20,980 bases of DNA, from contig JAMDBZ010000006.1 of NCBI GenBank assembly GCA_023488945.1, positions 1 through 20,980 of the forward strand, read 5' to 3'. The notes beneath the pieces are model-generated. The model did no database searches. It was not told the origin of the DNA and saw only the letters and a list, made by a program, of their open reading frames with translations. Position 1 is the first letter of the stretch, and every line of letters starts with the position of its first letter. The position numbers were made by a program, and so were the translations under genes. This document shows, one piece after another, positions 14,329-20,980 of this stretch. The stretch comes from Deltaproteobacteria bacterium (lineage in GTDB: Bacteria > Desulfobacterota_E > Deferrimicrobia > Deferrimicrobiales > Deferrimicrobiaceae).

Positions 14329-15030
14329 ATGGCGACCATGAAGATGTCCCCCCCGATTCTCTTCTCGATTCTCTTCCTTCTCACGGTTCTTCCGGCCGCG
14401 CCGGCCGGAGCGGCCGGCAAGGAAACCGCACGCGTGGAATCCGCCGCCGACGTGATGCGGAAGATCATGGAGATCCCGGAGAAGCAGATCCCTCCGTCCC
14501 TGCTTGCCGATGCGCAGGGGATCGCCATCGTCCCCGGCGTCATCAAGATCGGTTTCGTGGTGGGCGGGCAGTATGGTCATGGCGTCCTCCTCGTCCGGGG
14601 CAAGGGGGGCGAGTGGAGCAACCCCGTGTTCGTCACCCTGGCGAGCGGCAGCGTCGGGTGGCAGATCGGCGCCCAATCCACCGACTTCGTCATCGTCTTC
14701 AAGACCCGCAGGAGCATCGACGGCATCATGAAGGGGAAATACACCATGGGAGCCGACGCGTCCGTGGCGGCGGGGCCGGTGGGGCGTAACGCGGCAGCCG
14801 CGACCGATGTGCAGCTCAAGGCGGAGATCTATTCCTACTCCCGGAGCCGGGGGCTTTTCGCCGGGATCTCCCTGGAAGGGTCCGCCCTGCAGATCGACGA
14901 CGAGGGCGATGCGGCGTTCTACGGCCGGGAGGGCATCCGTCCCTCCGAGATCCTGGCGGGCAAGGGCGTCAGGATGCCCGCCGTTGCCGAAAAGCTGAGG
15001 AAGACGCTGGAGAAATACGCCCGCACGTAA
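14329..15030 (+). CDS. secreted SYLF (Ysc84-type) lipid-binding-domain protein
   Basis: This 233-residue protein has a signal peptide (about 1-29, hydrophobic core PPILFSILFLLTVLPAAPAGA) followed by a complete SYLF/Ysc84 domain. Recognisable segments are IPPSLLADAQGIAIVPGVIK, FVVGGQYGHGVLLVR, WSNPVFVTLASGSVGWQIG, FVIVFKTRRSIDGI and the glycine/alanine-rich ASVAAGPVGRNA. YSYSRSRGLFAGISLEGSAL then forms the closing block. Such bacterial proteins are exported to the periplasm or outer membrane and are thought to bind lipids; the eukaryotic homologues bind phosphoinositides. The ATG at 14329 has GGAGG four bases upstream; a second ATG at 14338 is possible. It follows the caspase-like gene on the same strand but with its own leader, so it may be independent. 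Confidence 0.92.
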   Translation: MATMKMSPPILFSILFLLTVLPAAPAGAAGKETARVESAADVMRKIMEIPEKQIPPSLLADAQGIAIVPGVIKIGFVVGGQYGHGVLLVRGKGGEWSNPVFVTLASGSVGWQIGAQSTDFVIVFKTRRSIDGIMKGKYTMGADASVAAGPVGRNAAAATDVQLKAEIYSYSRSRGLFAGISLEGSALQIDDEGDAAFYGREGIRPSEILAGKGVRMPAVAEKLRKTLEKYART

Positions 15031-15068
15031 TCGGCGGTCGCCCCTGTTCGACACGAAACGGCGTCCGG

Positions 15069-15332
15069 TCACCGAGGGGGGGACGGGAGGCGGATCGTCC
15101 GCCATTTCTGCCGCCGCGCCATACTCCGGTAATATTCCCTTGCCGATTCTTTCTTCCTGGCTTCCGTGATCTTCATGGACAGGCGCAAGCGTCGTTCCGC
15201 GATTTGTCTCCGTTGAGGAGCGCCGTCTCGCGGAATGCCTCCGGGCGATGCCGATCCGGCGGGGAGGATGATTCCTCCCCCCAGCGCGGCAATCACGATC
15301 AGGATTCTCAGCTTGCGGATGACGTGATTCAC
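15069..15332 (-). CDS. small unknown protein at the end of the Tad operon
   Basis: I do not recognise this 87-residue protein. It begins with a basic N terminus and a hydrophobic helix (MNHVIRKLRILIVIAALGGG, continuing to about residue 27), which may be a signal peptide ending near AGSASPGG or a membrane anchor. The rest is very basic and probably helical (RRQIAERRLRLSMKITEARKKES). The GTG start at 15332 follows the tadC stop after a single base, with GGGGAAA upstream, so translation coupling to tadC is likely. In other Tad loci the genes after tadC encode TadD (TPR lipoprotein) or pseudopilins, but no such motif is visible. Its position supports a real gene in the pilus operon. Confidence 0.6.
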   Translation of the reverse strand: MNHVIRKLRILIVIAALGGGIILPAGSASPGGIPRDGAPQRRQIAERRLRLSMKITEARKKESAREYYRSMARRQKWRTIRLPSPPR

Positions 15333-15333
15333 G

Positions 15334-16152
15334 CTATTTCCCCAATGTCTCCAAGAGGGAAAGGATGACGGGAGAGAGCACGATGAGAAATACCGACGGG
15401 AAGATGAAAAGAACCAGCGGGACGAGCAGTTTGACGGCCGCTCTCTGAGCCGTCGCTTCGGCCCGGTGCTCCCGATCCTCGAGCATCTTGGCCGAGAGCT
15501 CCCTCAATCCCTGGGAAAGACCGGTCCCCAGTCGCTCCCCCTGCCGGATGAAATCCAGAAAGAGGCGATAGTCGTCGAGCGGAACGCGGGCGCGGGCGCG
15601 TTCGAATGCCTCCGCGCGGGGAATTCCCATGGCGCGTGACAGATCGATCTCGTGGAGTTGGGCGGGCAGGGGGCCGGGGGGCAGCGATTTTGCGACCTGC
15701 GCGAGGGCGGCGTGCTGGCCCATCCCGGACTCCAGGAGGAGGGAGTAGAGGAACGCCGCGGTCGGAAGGGCATCGCGGATCCGCTCCACCTGGCGGCGCG
15801 ATTCCCCGCGCAGGGAGAGATAAACGAGCATGACCCCGGAAACGAAGGACCCGCCGACGAGAAAAGCCGACTGGCGAAGGCCCGGTCTCCACGCGATCGC
15901 GGCAGCGGTCGACGCGAGGCAGATCGCCTCGGCGATCACCCATCCGCGGGTGGACGACGCGAGACGGATGCCGGGGATCTTGAGCAGTCCCCGGTCGGCC
16001 AGCCGGCGCGTTGCCGTGATGTGGAATTCCCGGATTTTCCCGGTCGTTGCCATCGCCCGTTCCCGGCGCAGGAAAGGGATGAGGGCCATCACGATCAGGG
16101 ACATCCCGCAGCCGAGAGGCAACCCGACGAGAAAGGCATCCCGAATCATCAT
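15334..16152 (-). CDS. tadC: TadC, Tad pilus inner-membrane platform protein
   Basis: This 272-residue polytopic protein is a GspF/TadC-type platform component. There are hydrophobic segments near the N terminus (DAFLVGLPLGCGMSLIVMALIPF) and in the middle, and a strong C-terminal one (LLVPLVLFIFPSVFLIVLSPVI). Between them lies the cytoplasmic T2SSF domain with ALPTAAFLYSLLLESGMGQHAAL. The later FIRQGERLGTGLSQGLRELSAKM segment is the second conserved block of the family. With TadB it forms the inner-membrane base on which the CpaF ATPase drives pilus assembly. The ATG at 16152 overlaps the tadB stop as ATGA; a second ATG follows at once. The frame remains open far upstream, but that portion overlaps tadB and has no family similarity. 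Confidence 0.92.
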   Translation of the reverse strand: MMIRDAFLVGLPLGCGMSLIVMALIPFLRRERAMATTGKIREFHITATRRLADRGLLKIPGIRLASSTRGWVIAEAICLASTAAAIAWRPGLRQSAFLVGGSFVSGVMLVYLSLRGESRRQVERIRDALPTAAFLYSLLLESGMGQHAALAQVAKSLPPGPLPAQLHEIDLSRAMGIPRAEAFERARARVPLDDYRLFLDFIRQGERLGTGLSQGLRELSAKMLEDREHRAEATAQRAAVKLLVPLVLFIFPSVFLIVLSPVILSLLETLGK

Positions 16153-16994
16153 GTCTTCTCCGCGAGGATTTTCCGGATGACGACCCAGCCGGCGACCTGC
16201 AGGAATCCCGCGATTGCGAGGATCGTCTTGCCCTGGGGGGTTCCCAGGATCCTCGGGAGGTATTCCGGGTCGACCGCCGAGATGGCCGCCGCGAACCCCG
16301 GCGGCAGAAGGGTCAGAACGGCCGCCTGGAGGCGCGCCTGTGCGGTCATGCTTTTCAGACGTTCCTTGGAACGGGCCCGCATTCTGAGAATGTCGCGTGT
16401 CCGGGTCAGGAGCTCGACCACGTTGCCTCCCGTCGGAAGGGCGGTGGCGAGCGGACGCGCGACGAGGGATATTTCTTCCGCGGCGATCCGGTCCTCCCAC
16501 TGGAAGAGACATTGAGAAAGAGGCGTTCCGAGCCTGTTCGCCCGGACGATCCAGGCGACTTCCTCCCGAATCCCGTGGGGCAGCGCCTCCTGGACGCGGG
16601 AAAGCGATTCGGGGAGACTGTGACCGGCCTTGACATGCCCGCAGAGCAGGTCGATGAACGCGGGCAGTTGGGCGAGGACCCTCCTTCGCCGCCTCGCTGC
16701 ATAGGACCGCACCGCGATTCCGGAAAGCAGGATCGGAACGGCCGCCGCGGGGATGGCCCATAAGGCGTTTCGCGAAAGCACGAAAACAACGAGTGAGAGG
16801 ATGCTTCCCGCGCCGATCAGGAGGAGCTTGGCCTGGCGGGTCGTGAGCCTCAGGAATTCCTCGCGGAGATCCCGGGAGCGCCGGTCGGCCGCCGCGTCCA
16901 CGAGGCTTTTTGCGGAAGGGAAGGCGGACCGGATCATGAACCACGCCAGCAGGGATATCCCGGCCGCCAGCAGGACGGTTTCGAAAAGCGTCAT
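16149..16994 (-). CDS. tadB: TadB, Tad pilus inner-membrane platform protein
   Basis: This 281-residue protein is a GspF/TadB-type platform component. The N-terminal anchor is TLFETVLLAAGISLLAWFMI. A pair of hydrophobic segments follows (LLLIGAGSILSLVVFVL and ALWAIPAAAVPILLSGIAV). The cytoplasmic T2SSF domain has the signature LAQLPAFIDLLCGHVKAGHSL and the later SLVARPLATALPTGGNVVELL. A C-terminal hydrophobic pair ends near GWVVIRKILAEKT. The ATG at 16994 overlaps the cpaF stop as ATGA, and the gene in turn overlaps tadC as ATGA, so the three are translationally coupled. It partners TadC in the inner-membrane complex of the Flp pilus machine. Confidence 0.93.
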   Translation of the reverse strand: MTLFETVLLAAGISLLAWFMIRSAFPSAKSLVDAAADRRSRDLREEFLRLTTRQAKLLLIGAGSILSLVVFVLSRNALWAIPAAAVPILLSGIAVRSYAARRRRRVLAQLPAFIDLLCGHVKAGHSLPESLSRVQEALPHGIREEVAWIVRANRLGTPLSQCLFQWEDRIAAEEISLVARPLATALPTGGNVVELLTRTRDILRMRARSKERLKSMTAQARLQAAVLTLLPPGFAAAISAVDPEYLPRILGTPQGKTILAIAGFLQVAGWVVIRKILAEKT

Positions 16995-18208
16995 TCCCAC
17001 TCCGCCCTCCCTTCCGGTCGAAATTTCGGCGAAATGCCCGTCGGGGCCAGTCGCCCCTCCGCGAGGCGGCCCGCGCCGGTTCCCCGGCGGAACGTCTCCT
17101 GGAGGAGGATCTGGCTCTCCGAAATCCCGGAGATCTCGGTGATCGAGGTGACGGCCCGCATTCCCGACGCGAGCCGGCAGACGTGGACGATAATGTCGAT
17201 CGCCGAGGCGATCTGCTCCCGGATCGCCCGCACGGGGATTTCGACCCCGGACATCAGGACCATCGTCTCCAGTCTCCGGAGCATGCCGCGGGGAGTATTG
17301 GCGTGTCCGGTCGTCAGGGATCCGTCGTGCCCGGTATTCATCGCCTGGAGCATGTCCAGGGCTTCTCCGCCGCGGCATTCCCCGACGACGATCCTGTCGG
17401 GCCGCATCCTGAGGGAATTCCTGACGAGGTCCCGGATCGTCACGGCTCCCGTGCCCTCGATGTTGGCCGGGCGCGCCTCGAGTCGGACGACGTGGGGCTT
17501 CATCAGGCGAAGCTCGGCCGCGTCCTCGATCGTGATGATCCGTTCCTCGTCCGGGATGAACCCGGAGAGCACGTTGAGCAACGTCGTCTTGCCGGACCCC
17601 GTGCCGCCGGAAATGATGATGTTCATCCGTTGCCGGACGGCCTCCCGGAGATATTCCGCGACCTCTTCCGTCAGCGTTCCCGACCGGACGAGCTCCGCCG
17701 CCGAGAACGGGTCTTTTCGGAATTTCCGGATGGTCAGGCAAGGTCCGGAAAGGCTTACGGGAGGAATGATCGCGTTGATGCGCGACCCGTCGGGAAGCCG
17801 GGCGTCCACGTAAGGGGACGACTCATCAAGCCTCCTGTTGACCCGTGCGACCATCCTGTCAATCGTGGCGCGGAGGGACTCTTCGCTCAGGAAAACCGCC
17901 CCGGAGGGTGCGAGTTTTCCGCTCCGCTCGATGTAGACCCCGTCCTTCCCGTTCACCAGGATCTCCGAGATCTCGGGGTCGGAAAGGAGCGGAGTGACCG
18001 GACCGAACGCGAAAATCTCGTCGAGGATGGATGAGCGGATCGTTTCCCGGTCCGCTTCCGGAAGAGGGGAGGAACCGAGCTCCGCCCGGAGAAACTGATC
18101 GGCTCGCGCCATGATCCGGTCCTCGGCCTCGGCCAGGATGCCCCCGTTCCGGATGTCCAGGTGGCGAACGACTTTCTGGTGAAGGGTATTCCGGTAGTCT
18201 GCGTGCAT
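16991..18208 (-). CDS. cpaF: CpaF/TadA, Tad pilus assembly ATPase
   Basis: The 405-residue protein is the secretion-type ATPase that powers Flp pilus extension, and in some species retraction, at the cytoplasmic face. The N-terminal domain includes DEIFAFGPVTPLLSDPEISEILVNG (63-87). The NTPase domain has Walker A GGTGSGKT (201-208), the Asp box ITIEDAAELRL (225-235), the Walker B region RPDRIVVGECRG (269-280) and the His box TGHDGSLTTGHANTPR (292-307). All catalytic motifs are intact and length is close to family norms. The ATG at 18208 lies eight bases after the cpaC stop, with GAGGGAA upstream. It sits directly after cpaC; the usual cpaE/tadZ is not between them. Confidence 0.95.
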   Translation of the reverse strand: MHADYRNTLHQKVVRHLDIRNGGILAEAEDRIMARADQFLRAELGSSPLPEADRETIRSSILDEIFAFGPVTPLLSDPEISEILVNGKDGVYIERSGKLAPSGAVFLSEESLRATIDRMVARVNRRLDESSPYVDARLPDGSRINAIIPPVSLSGPCLTIRKFRKDPFSAAELVRSGTLTEEVAEYLREAVRQRMNIIISGGTGSGKTTLLNVLSGFIPDEERIITIEDAAELRLMKPHVVRLEARPANIEGTGAVTIRDLVRNSLRMRPDRIVVGECRGGEALDMLQAMNTGHDGSLTTGHANTPRGMLRRLETMVLMSGVEIPVRAIREQIASAIDIIVHVCRLASGMRAVTSITEISGISESQILLQETFRRGTGAGRLAEGRLAPTGISPKFRPEGRAEWE

Positions 18209-18216
18209 GGGTTCCC

Positions 18217-19410
18217 TCAATCCAGGAGCCGGTAGCGCAGTTCGGTCTTTTCCCGCTCCGCCTTCGAGTCCCAGGAATCCATCTCCTCCCGGGAATATCC
18301 GTGGACTTCGCGCGGGGTGATGAAGATCGCCAGCTCCGACCGGTTTTCCCGGAAGGATCGGGATTTGAATAGCTCGCCCAGGACCGGGATCTGGCCGAGC
18401 AAGGGGAGCTTCGCGATGTCCTTCGCCATCTCGCTTTTCACAAGCCCCGAGAGCATCACGGTGCTCCCGGGGGGCGTGGAGAAGAAGGTCGTGACCCGCC
18501 GCGTCAGGAAACCCGGCGTGTTCTGGCTTCCGCTCCCGTGATCGACCGAACTGATCTCCGCCGTGATCCGGGTGCGGATCCTGTTCCCGGCGTCCATTTT
18601 CGGCGTGATCCGGAGGATGATCCCGTATGTTTTCCATTCCACGGTCCTTGTCTCGGGCGTCGCGATCACGATGGGGATCTCGCCCCCGGCGAGGAAGCTG
18701 GCGTCGGCCCCGCTCTCGCACACGAGCCGGGGGTTGGCGAGGATCCTCGCTCGCCCGTCGGCCAGCAGGAGATTCAACTGCGCGTCGAAGCCGGATTTGA
18801 GCACCAAAGCGCTCTCGGAACTCCGCTCCCGGGTAAAGGATCCTTTGACGGCGATCGAGTCGGGCCAGCGGACGCCGAGCTGACTGGTTTTGCCCTTGCT
18901 GATCTCGATGATCTTGAGGTCGTAGGAAAGGAGAACCCGTTTTTCCTCCGGGAGCGAGATTCTCATGTGAAGATTGGGGCGCCCTGCGGAGAAATTCTCC
19001 AGGAACGCCTTGTCCTGCCGGGTCGGGACCGTTCCGGAAACGGTGACGGTTTCTCCCGCCTCGCGAACCGAAAGGTCGGGGAACGGGACGACGAGCGCCC
19101 GGACCTCATCGATGAGCGCGGGCCTTTTCTCACGGACCCGCACCTGCCACTCGGTCATCGTCCCCTTGCTCCACGCGACGAGGTCCGTTTCGCCCTCCTT
19201 CTTGCCGACGACGATGATCCCGTCTCCTTTGGGGAGAGGGGATGCCTCGATCACGTCCGGATTCCCCACCGAGAGCCGCGTGACCGCCGGCTGGTCCAGG
19301 ATCTTCTGGAACCCGGGACGCAGCGAAATGGTCTCGGCGGCGACGGGTCCCGGCGGGGAAAGACAGGAAAGAATAAACATCAGGCCGGCTGCGATCCTGG
19401 AGGGCGTCAT
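18217..19410 (-). CDS. cpaC: CpaC/RcpA, Tad outer-membrane secretin
   Basis: This 397-residue protein is the secretin that forms the outer-membrane channel for the Flp pilus. A signal peptide (about 1-25, ending near GPVAAE) is followed by the N-terminal pilus-formation domain (ISLRPGFQKILDQPAVTRLS, VGNPDVIEASPLP, IIVVGKKEGETDLVAW). A BON-like segment (VREAGETVTVSGTVPTRQDK) comes next. The secretin core then has QLGVRWPDS, LNLLLADGRARILANPRLVC, GIILRITPKMDAGNRI, FFSTPPGSTVMLSGLVKSE and LPLLGQIPVLGELFKSRSF. It ends with ELAIFITPREV. All family blocks are present. The ATG at 19410 overlaps the cpaB stop as ATGA. It precedes cpaF by eight bases. Confidence 0.95.
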   Translation of the reverse strand: MTPSRIAAGLMFILSCLSPPGPVAAETISLRPGFQKILDQPAVTRLSVGNPDVIEASPLPKGDGIIVVGKKEGETDLVAWSKGTMTEWQVRVREKRPALIDEVRALVVPFPDLSVREAGETVTVSGTVPTRQDKAFLENFSAGRPNLHMRISLPEEKRVLLSYDLKIIEISKGKTSQLGVRWPDSIAVKGSFTRERSSESALVLKSGFDAQLNLLLADGRARILANPRLVCESGADASFLAGGEIPIVIATPETRTVEWKTYGIILRITPKMDAGNRIRTRITAEISSVDHGSGSQNTPGFLTRRVTTFFSTPPGSTVMLSGLVKSEMAKDIAKLPLLGQIPVLGELFKSRSFRENRSELAIFITPREVHGYSREEMDSWDSKAEREKTELRYRLLD

Positions 19411-20228
19411 TCCTTTTCACCGGGCGATACGTTGGATGCGGTTTGGAGCTTTCCCCCCTTCCAGATCTCCACGCTCTTCGCGTTTCCGCCGGGAGGGATC
19501 CTGCGAGCGGTCGGCCCCGGGCTGTGGTCATCGGGGTTCCTCAGGAACCAATGGAGTTTCCCGTCGCGCGCCGCGGAAGCGATCCTTCTTCCCTCGTCCG
19601 GCGTCACCGACAAGGTGATCGTCCCGGCTTCCGAAGGATCCTCGTTCAAGGGGTTCCCTTGATAGAAGCGGTCCACGGCGATGACGGGGATATTCCGGAC
19701 CCAGAACACACCGCCTCCCTGGGGATCCCCGGACAGCAGGTCCACCGCGTCTCCGGGCCGAAGAAGACCCGAAAAGGAGGCGTTCGCGTCCGCGGAGATG
19801 GTCAGTGCCCGCCGCCCCGGGGGCACGGCCATCGAGAACTTCTCGACCTCGAACGGCTCATCCACGTCGCTCCAAAGGATCGGCTCCCCTTCCGCGATGT
19901 CGATCCTTGCCTTGGCGCCCAGCAGGAGCTCGAACTCCTTCGCCGGGACGTTGCGACGCCCCGTTCCCGATTCCGGGACCGTTTTCTTGGCCAGGTTCTG
20001 TTCCGAAAAAGGCGCGCCCGCCGATATGGGAACCCGCGCGACGGCGATTTCGACGGGGGCCGATTCCCTGCGGATGTCGGCCTCCAGGCTCTCCATGCGT
20101 TGCCTTGCGAGGATCACGGCGAAGGCGGTAAGTGCCAGCCCCGCGAAGAGCGGGATCATGGGCCGGAACCTATTCTTCCGTTCGCCTGAGGACGAGAACC
20201 TGTTTCTTATTTTCGTCCAGAACGACAA
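19407..20228 (-). CDS. cpaB: CpaB/RcpC, Tad pilus assembly protein with SAF domain
   Basis: This 273-residue inner-membrane-anchored periplasmic protein supports the pilus secretin. One N-terminal hydrophobic helix (MIPLFAGLALTAFAVIL, residues 24-40) is followed by a SAF-type domain (IAVARVPISAGAPFSEQNLA, 62-81) and the CpaB core. In the core, MAVPPGRRALTISADANASFSGLLRPGDAVDLL is the family hallmark. I chose the TTG at 20228, with AAAGGAG about seven bases upstream, because it supplies a basic cytoplasmic N terminus that gives the correct membrane orientation. The ATG at 20159 would start directly at the helix with almost no ribosome site. With the TTG start the gene overlaps its upstream neighbour by 59 bases. 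It overlaps cpaC as ATGA. Confidence 0.85.
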   Translation of the reverse strand: MSFWTKIRNRFSSSGERKNRFRPMIPLFAGLALTAFAVILARQRMESLEADIRRESAPVEIAVARVPISAGAPFSEQNLAKKTVPESGTGRRNVPAKEFELLLGAKARIDIAEGEPILWSDVDEPFEVEKFSMAVPPGRRALTISADANASFSGLLRPGDAVDLLSGDPQGGGVFWVRNIPVIAVDRFYQGNPLNEDPSEAGTITLSVTPDEGRRIASAARDGKLHWFLRNPDDHSPGPTARRIPPGGNAKSVEIWKGGKLQTASNVSPGEKE

Positions 20229-20715
20229 TGCCGGTCTCCTTTCCGCGGGTGATGGTCCCGATGATGATCCCTCCGTTTCCCCGTCCGACGGGGAAGCATT
20301 CCCATCCCTCCCGCGTCAATTTCGCGGTCATGGTGCCGACGGGGACCGAACAGGTCCCGAGTGCCATTTCGGTCCGTCCGTCGCCCGGACCCGACCGGAA
20401 GACATGATCCGCCCCGAGACCGGCCGGCAAGGAGGGACGATTTCCTCCCTCGCCGACGATCTGTCCCGGGAGATGCGGCGGTCGGTTGATCATCGGATCG
20501 GGAACTCCTTGGCCCGGGTCTTCGGGGATTCCGAGTCTTCGCAGCTCCCTTTCCACGAGTGCGGGATCGTCGTCCGACAAGGAATCCGCCGGAATCATGG
20601 TCCCGTCGATGGAAAACGGGACGTGCGGAGCCTGGATTACGGAGCGGATCTTGGAGAAGGCCGGGGCCGACAGGCAGACGCCGAGGACGATGGCCGCGAG
20701 AGCGGCCGTTTTCAT
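20170..20715 (-). CDS. secreted protein of unknown function in the Tad operon
   Basis: I do not recognise this 181-residue protein. It begins with a clear signal peptide (MKTAALAAIVLGVCLSAPAFS). The middle is rich in Pro, Asp and Gly (SDDDPALVERELRRLGIPED, then NRPPHLPGQIVGEGGNRPSL) and looks extended. The C-terminal part (LGTCSVPVGTMTAKLTREGW, then GGIIIGTITRGKETGIVVLD) looks like a small beta-rich domain. Two Cys in that part (in GTCSV and WECFP) could form a disulfide in the periplasm. The ATG at 20715 overlaps the stop of the preceding gene as ATGA, and cpaB begins inside its 3' end, so it is part of the operon. A periplasmic pilus accessory role is a guess from position. Confidence 0.72.
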   Translation of the reverse strand: MKTAALAAIVLGVCLSAPAFSKIRSVIQAPHVPFSIDGTMIPADSLSDDDPALVERELRRLGIPEDPGQGVPDPMINRPPHLPGQIVGEGGNRPSLPAGLGADHVFRSGPGDGRTEMALGTCSVPVGTMTAKLTREGWECFPVGRGNGGIIIGTITRGKETGIVVLDENKKQVLVLRRTEE

Positions 20716-20980
20716 CGCAGGAACCCCAGGGCGACGATCGACCGGACCGTCCCCTTCAGTTTCATTCCCGATTGAGAATCGCCGTCCCAGCAATCGATGC
20801 TCATCTCCGATTTGCGGGAAAGGCGCAGACGGGGGATGTCGCCGGACGGCCGGATCTCTTCCCACGTCTTCTCGACATCCACGGTCACCGAACTTCGGCC
20901 CGCCATGGCGGAGGTCAGGATCTTGGGAATGATGGTGGAGGAGGAAGATCTTCCCTGCTCGCACCGCACTGCGACCCCCC
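20712..20980 (-). CDS. 3' part of an unknown Tad-operon gene, cut by the window edge
   Basis: The frame is open to the right edge and stops at 20712, so at least 89 codons of the C terminus are visible and the true start is probably outside the window. The visible protein includes RSSVTVDVEKTWEEI, IPRLRLSRKSEMSIDCWDGD and a hydrophobic end VRSIVALGFLR. It has no membrane segment in this part. The alternating strands around RLRLSRKSEMSIDC look like a beta domain. FlgA-like chaperones occur near cpaB in some Tad loci and have a loosely similar pattern, but the evidence is too thin to name it. Its stop overlaps the next start as ATGA, showing tight coupling with the secreted protein gene. Confidence 0.6.
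   Translation of the reverse strand, partial: GVAVRCEQGRSSSSTIIPKILTSAMAGRSSVTVDVEKTWEEIRPSGDIPRLRLSRKSEMSIDCWDGDSQSGMKLKGTVRSIVALGFLR

Overview
The window is a GC-rich (roughly two-thirds G+C by eye) bacterial chromosome segment with 20 protein-coding genes or parts of genes that I can support. It also holds a tRNA remnant, a methyltransferase-gene remnant, a few promoters and one clear terminator. Several traits suggest a Gram-negative bacterium of a deltaproteobacterial (Desulfobacterota-like) type. These are an OmpA-like lipoprotein, a Tad secretin, CHASE2/HD-GYP signalling, frequent GTG and TTG starts with GGAGG-type ribosome sites, and TGTGGTATGAT-style extended -10 promoters. This placement is an inference from gene content; there is no rRNA gene or other marker to prove it.

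Layout from left to right. Bases 73-117 are the 3' portion of an initiator tRNA gene without its 5' half, as an integrated element leaves at its far end. A GIY-YIG (YhbQ-like) gene follows on the plus strand, then about 470 bases without a credible gene, including an AT-rich patch. On the minus strand come an NmrA-like NAD(P)-binding protein (910-1812) and a tight three-gene operon (5041 down to 1915). That operon encodes a FecR-domain periplasmic protein, an OmpA-like lipoprotein and a CHASE2/HD-GYP receptor, which looks like an envelope-sensing unit with cyclic-di-GMP hydrolysis as output. On the plus strand follow a cold-shock protein with its own promoter and terminator, a truncated CheR-like methyltransferase remnant, and a small CxxC protein. 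A minus-strand hotdog thioesterase and a plus-strand DEAD-box RNA helicase complete this part.

The minus-strand cluster 13071-8528 is the metabolic highlight. It encodes a LOR/SDH (TIGR00300/archaeal ornithine cyclodeaminase type) protein, an arginine-dihydrolase-like guanidine-modifying enzyme, an HDAC-fold amidohydrolase and a B12-binding-type radical SAM protein. The first two look like a split form of cyanobacterial ArgZ/AgrE, giving an arginine to ornithine to proline route. The HDAC-like enzyme has His where the catalytic Tyr is expected. Divergent from this cluster are a small stand-alone caspase/CHAT-like protein (His92/Cys127) and a SYLF/Ysc84 secreted protein.

The right third (20980 down to 15069) is a minus-strand Tad (Flp pilus) operon. 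In transcription order it holds a partial unknown gene, a secreted unknown, cpaB, cpaC, cpaF (tadA), tadB, tadC and a small unknown. Most junctions are ATGA overlaps, so translation is probably coupled. No cpaE/tadZ lies between cpaC and cpaF, and no pilin or prepilin peptidase is visible in the window.

The least familiar items are the HDAC-like/arginine dihydrolase/ornithine cyclodeaminase/radical SAM cluster and the stand-alone caspase-like protein. I do not see CRISPR arrays, insertion sequences, rRNA or complete tRNA genes.
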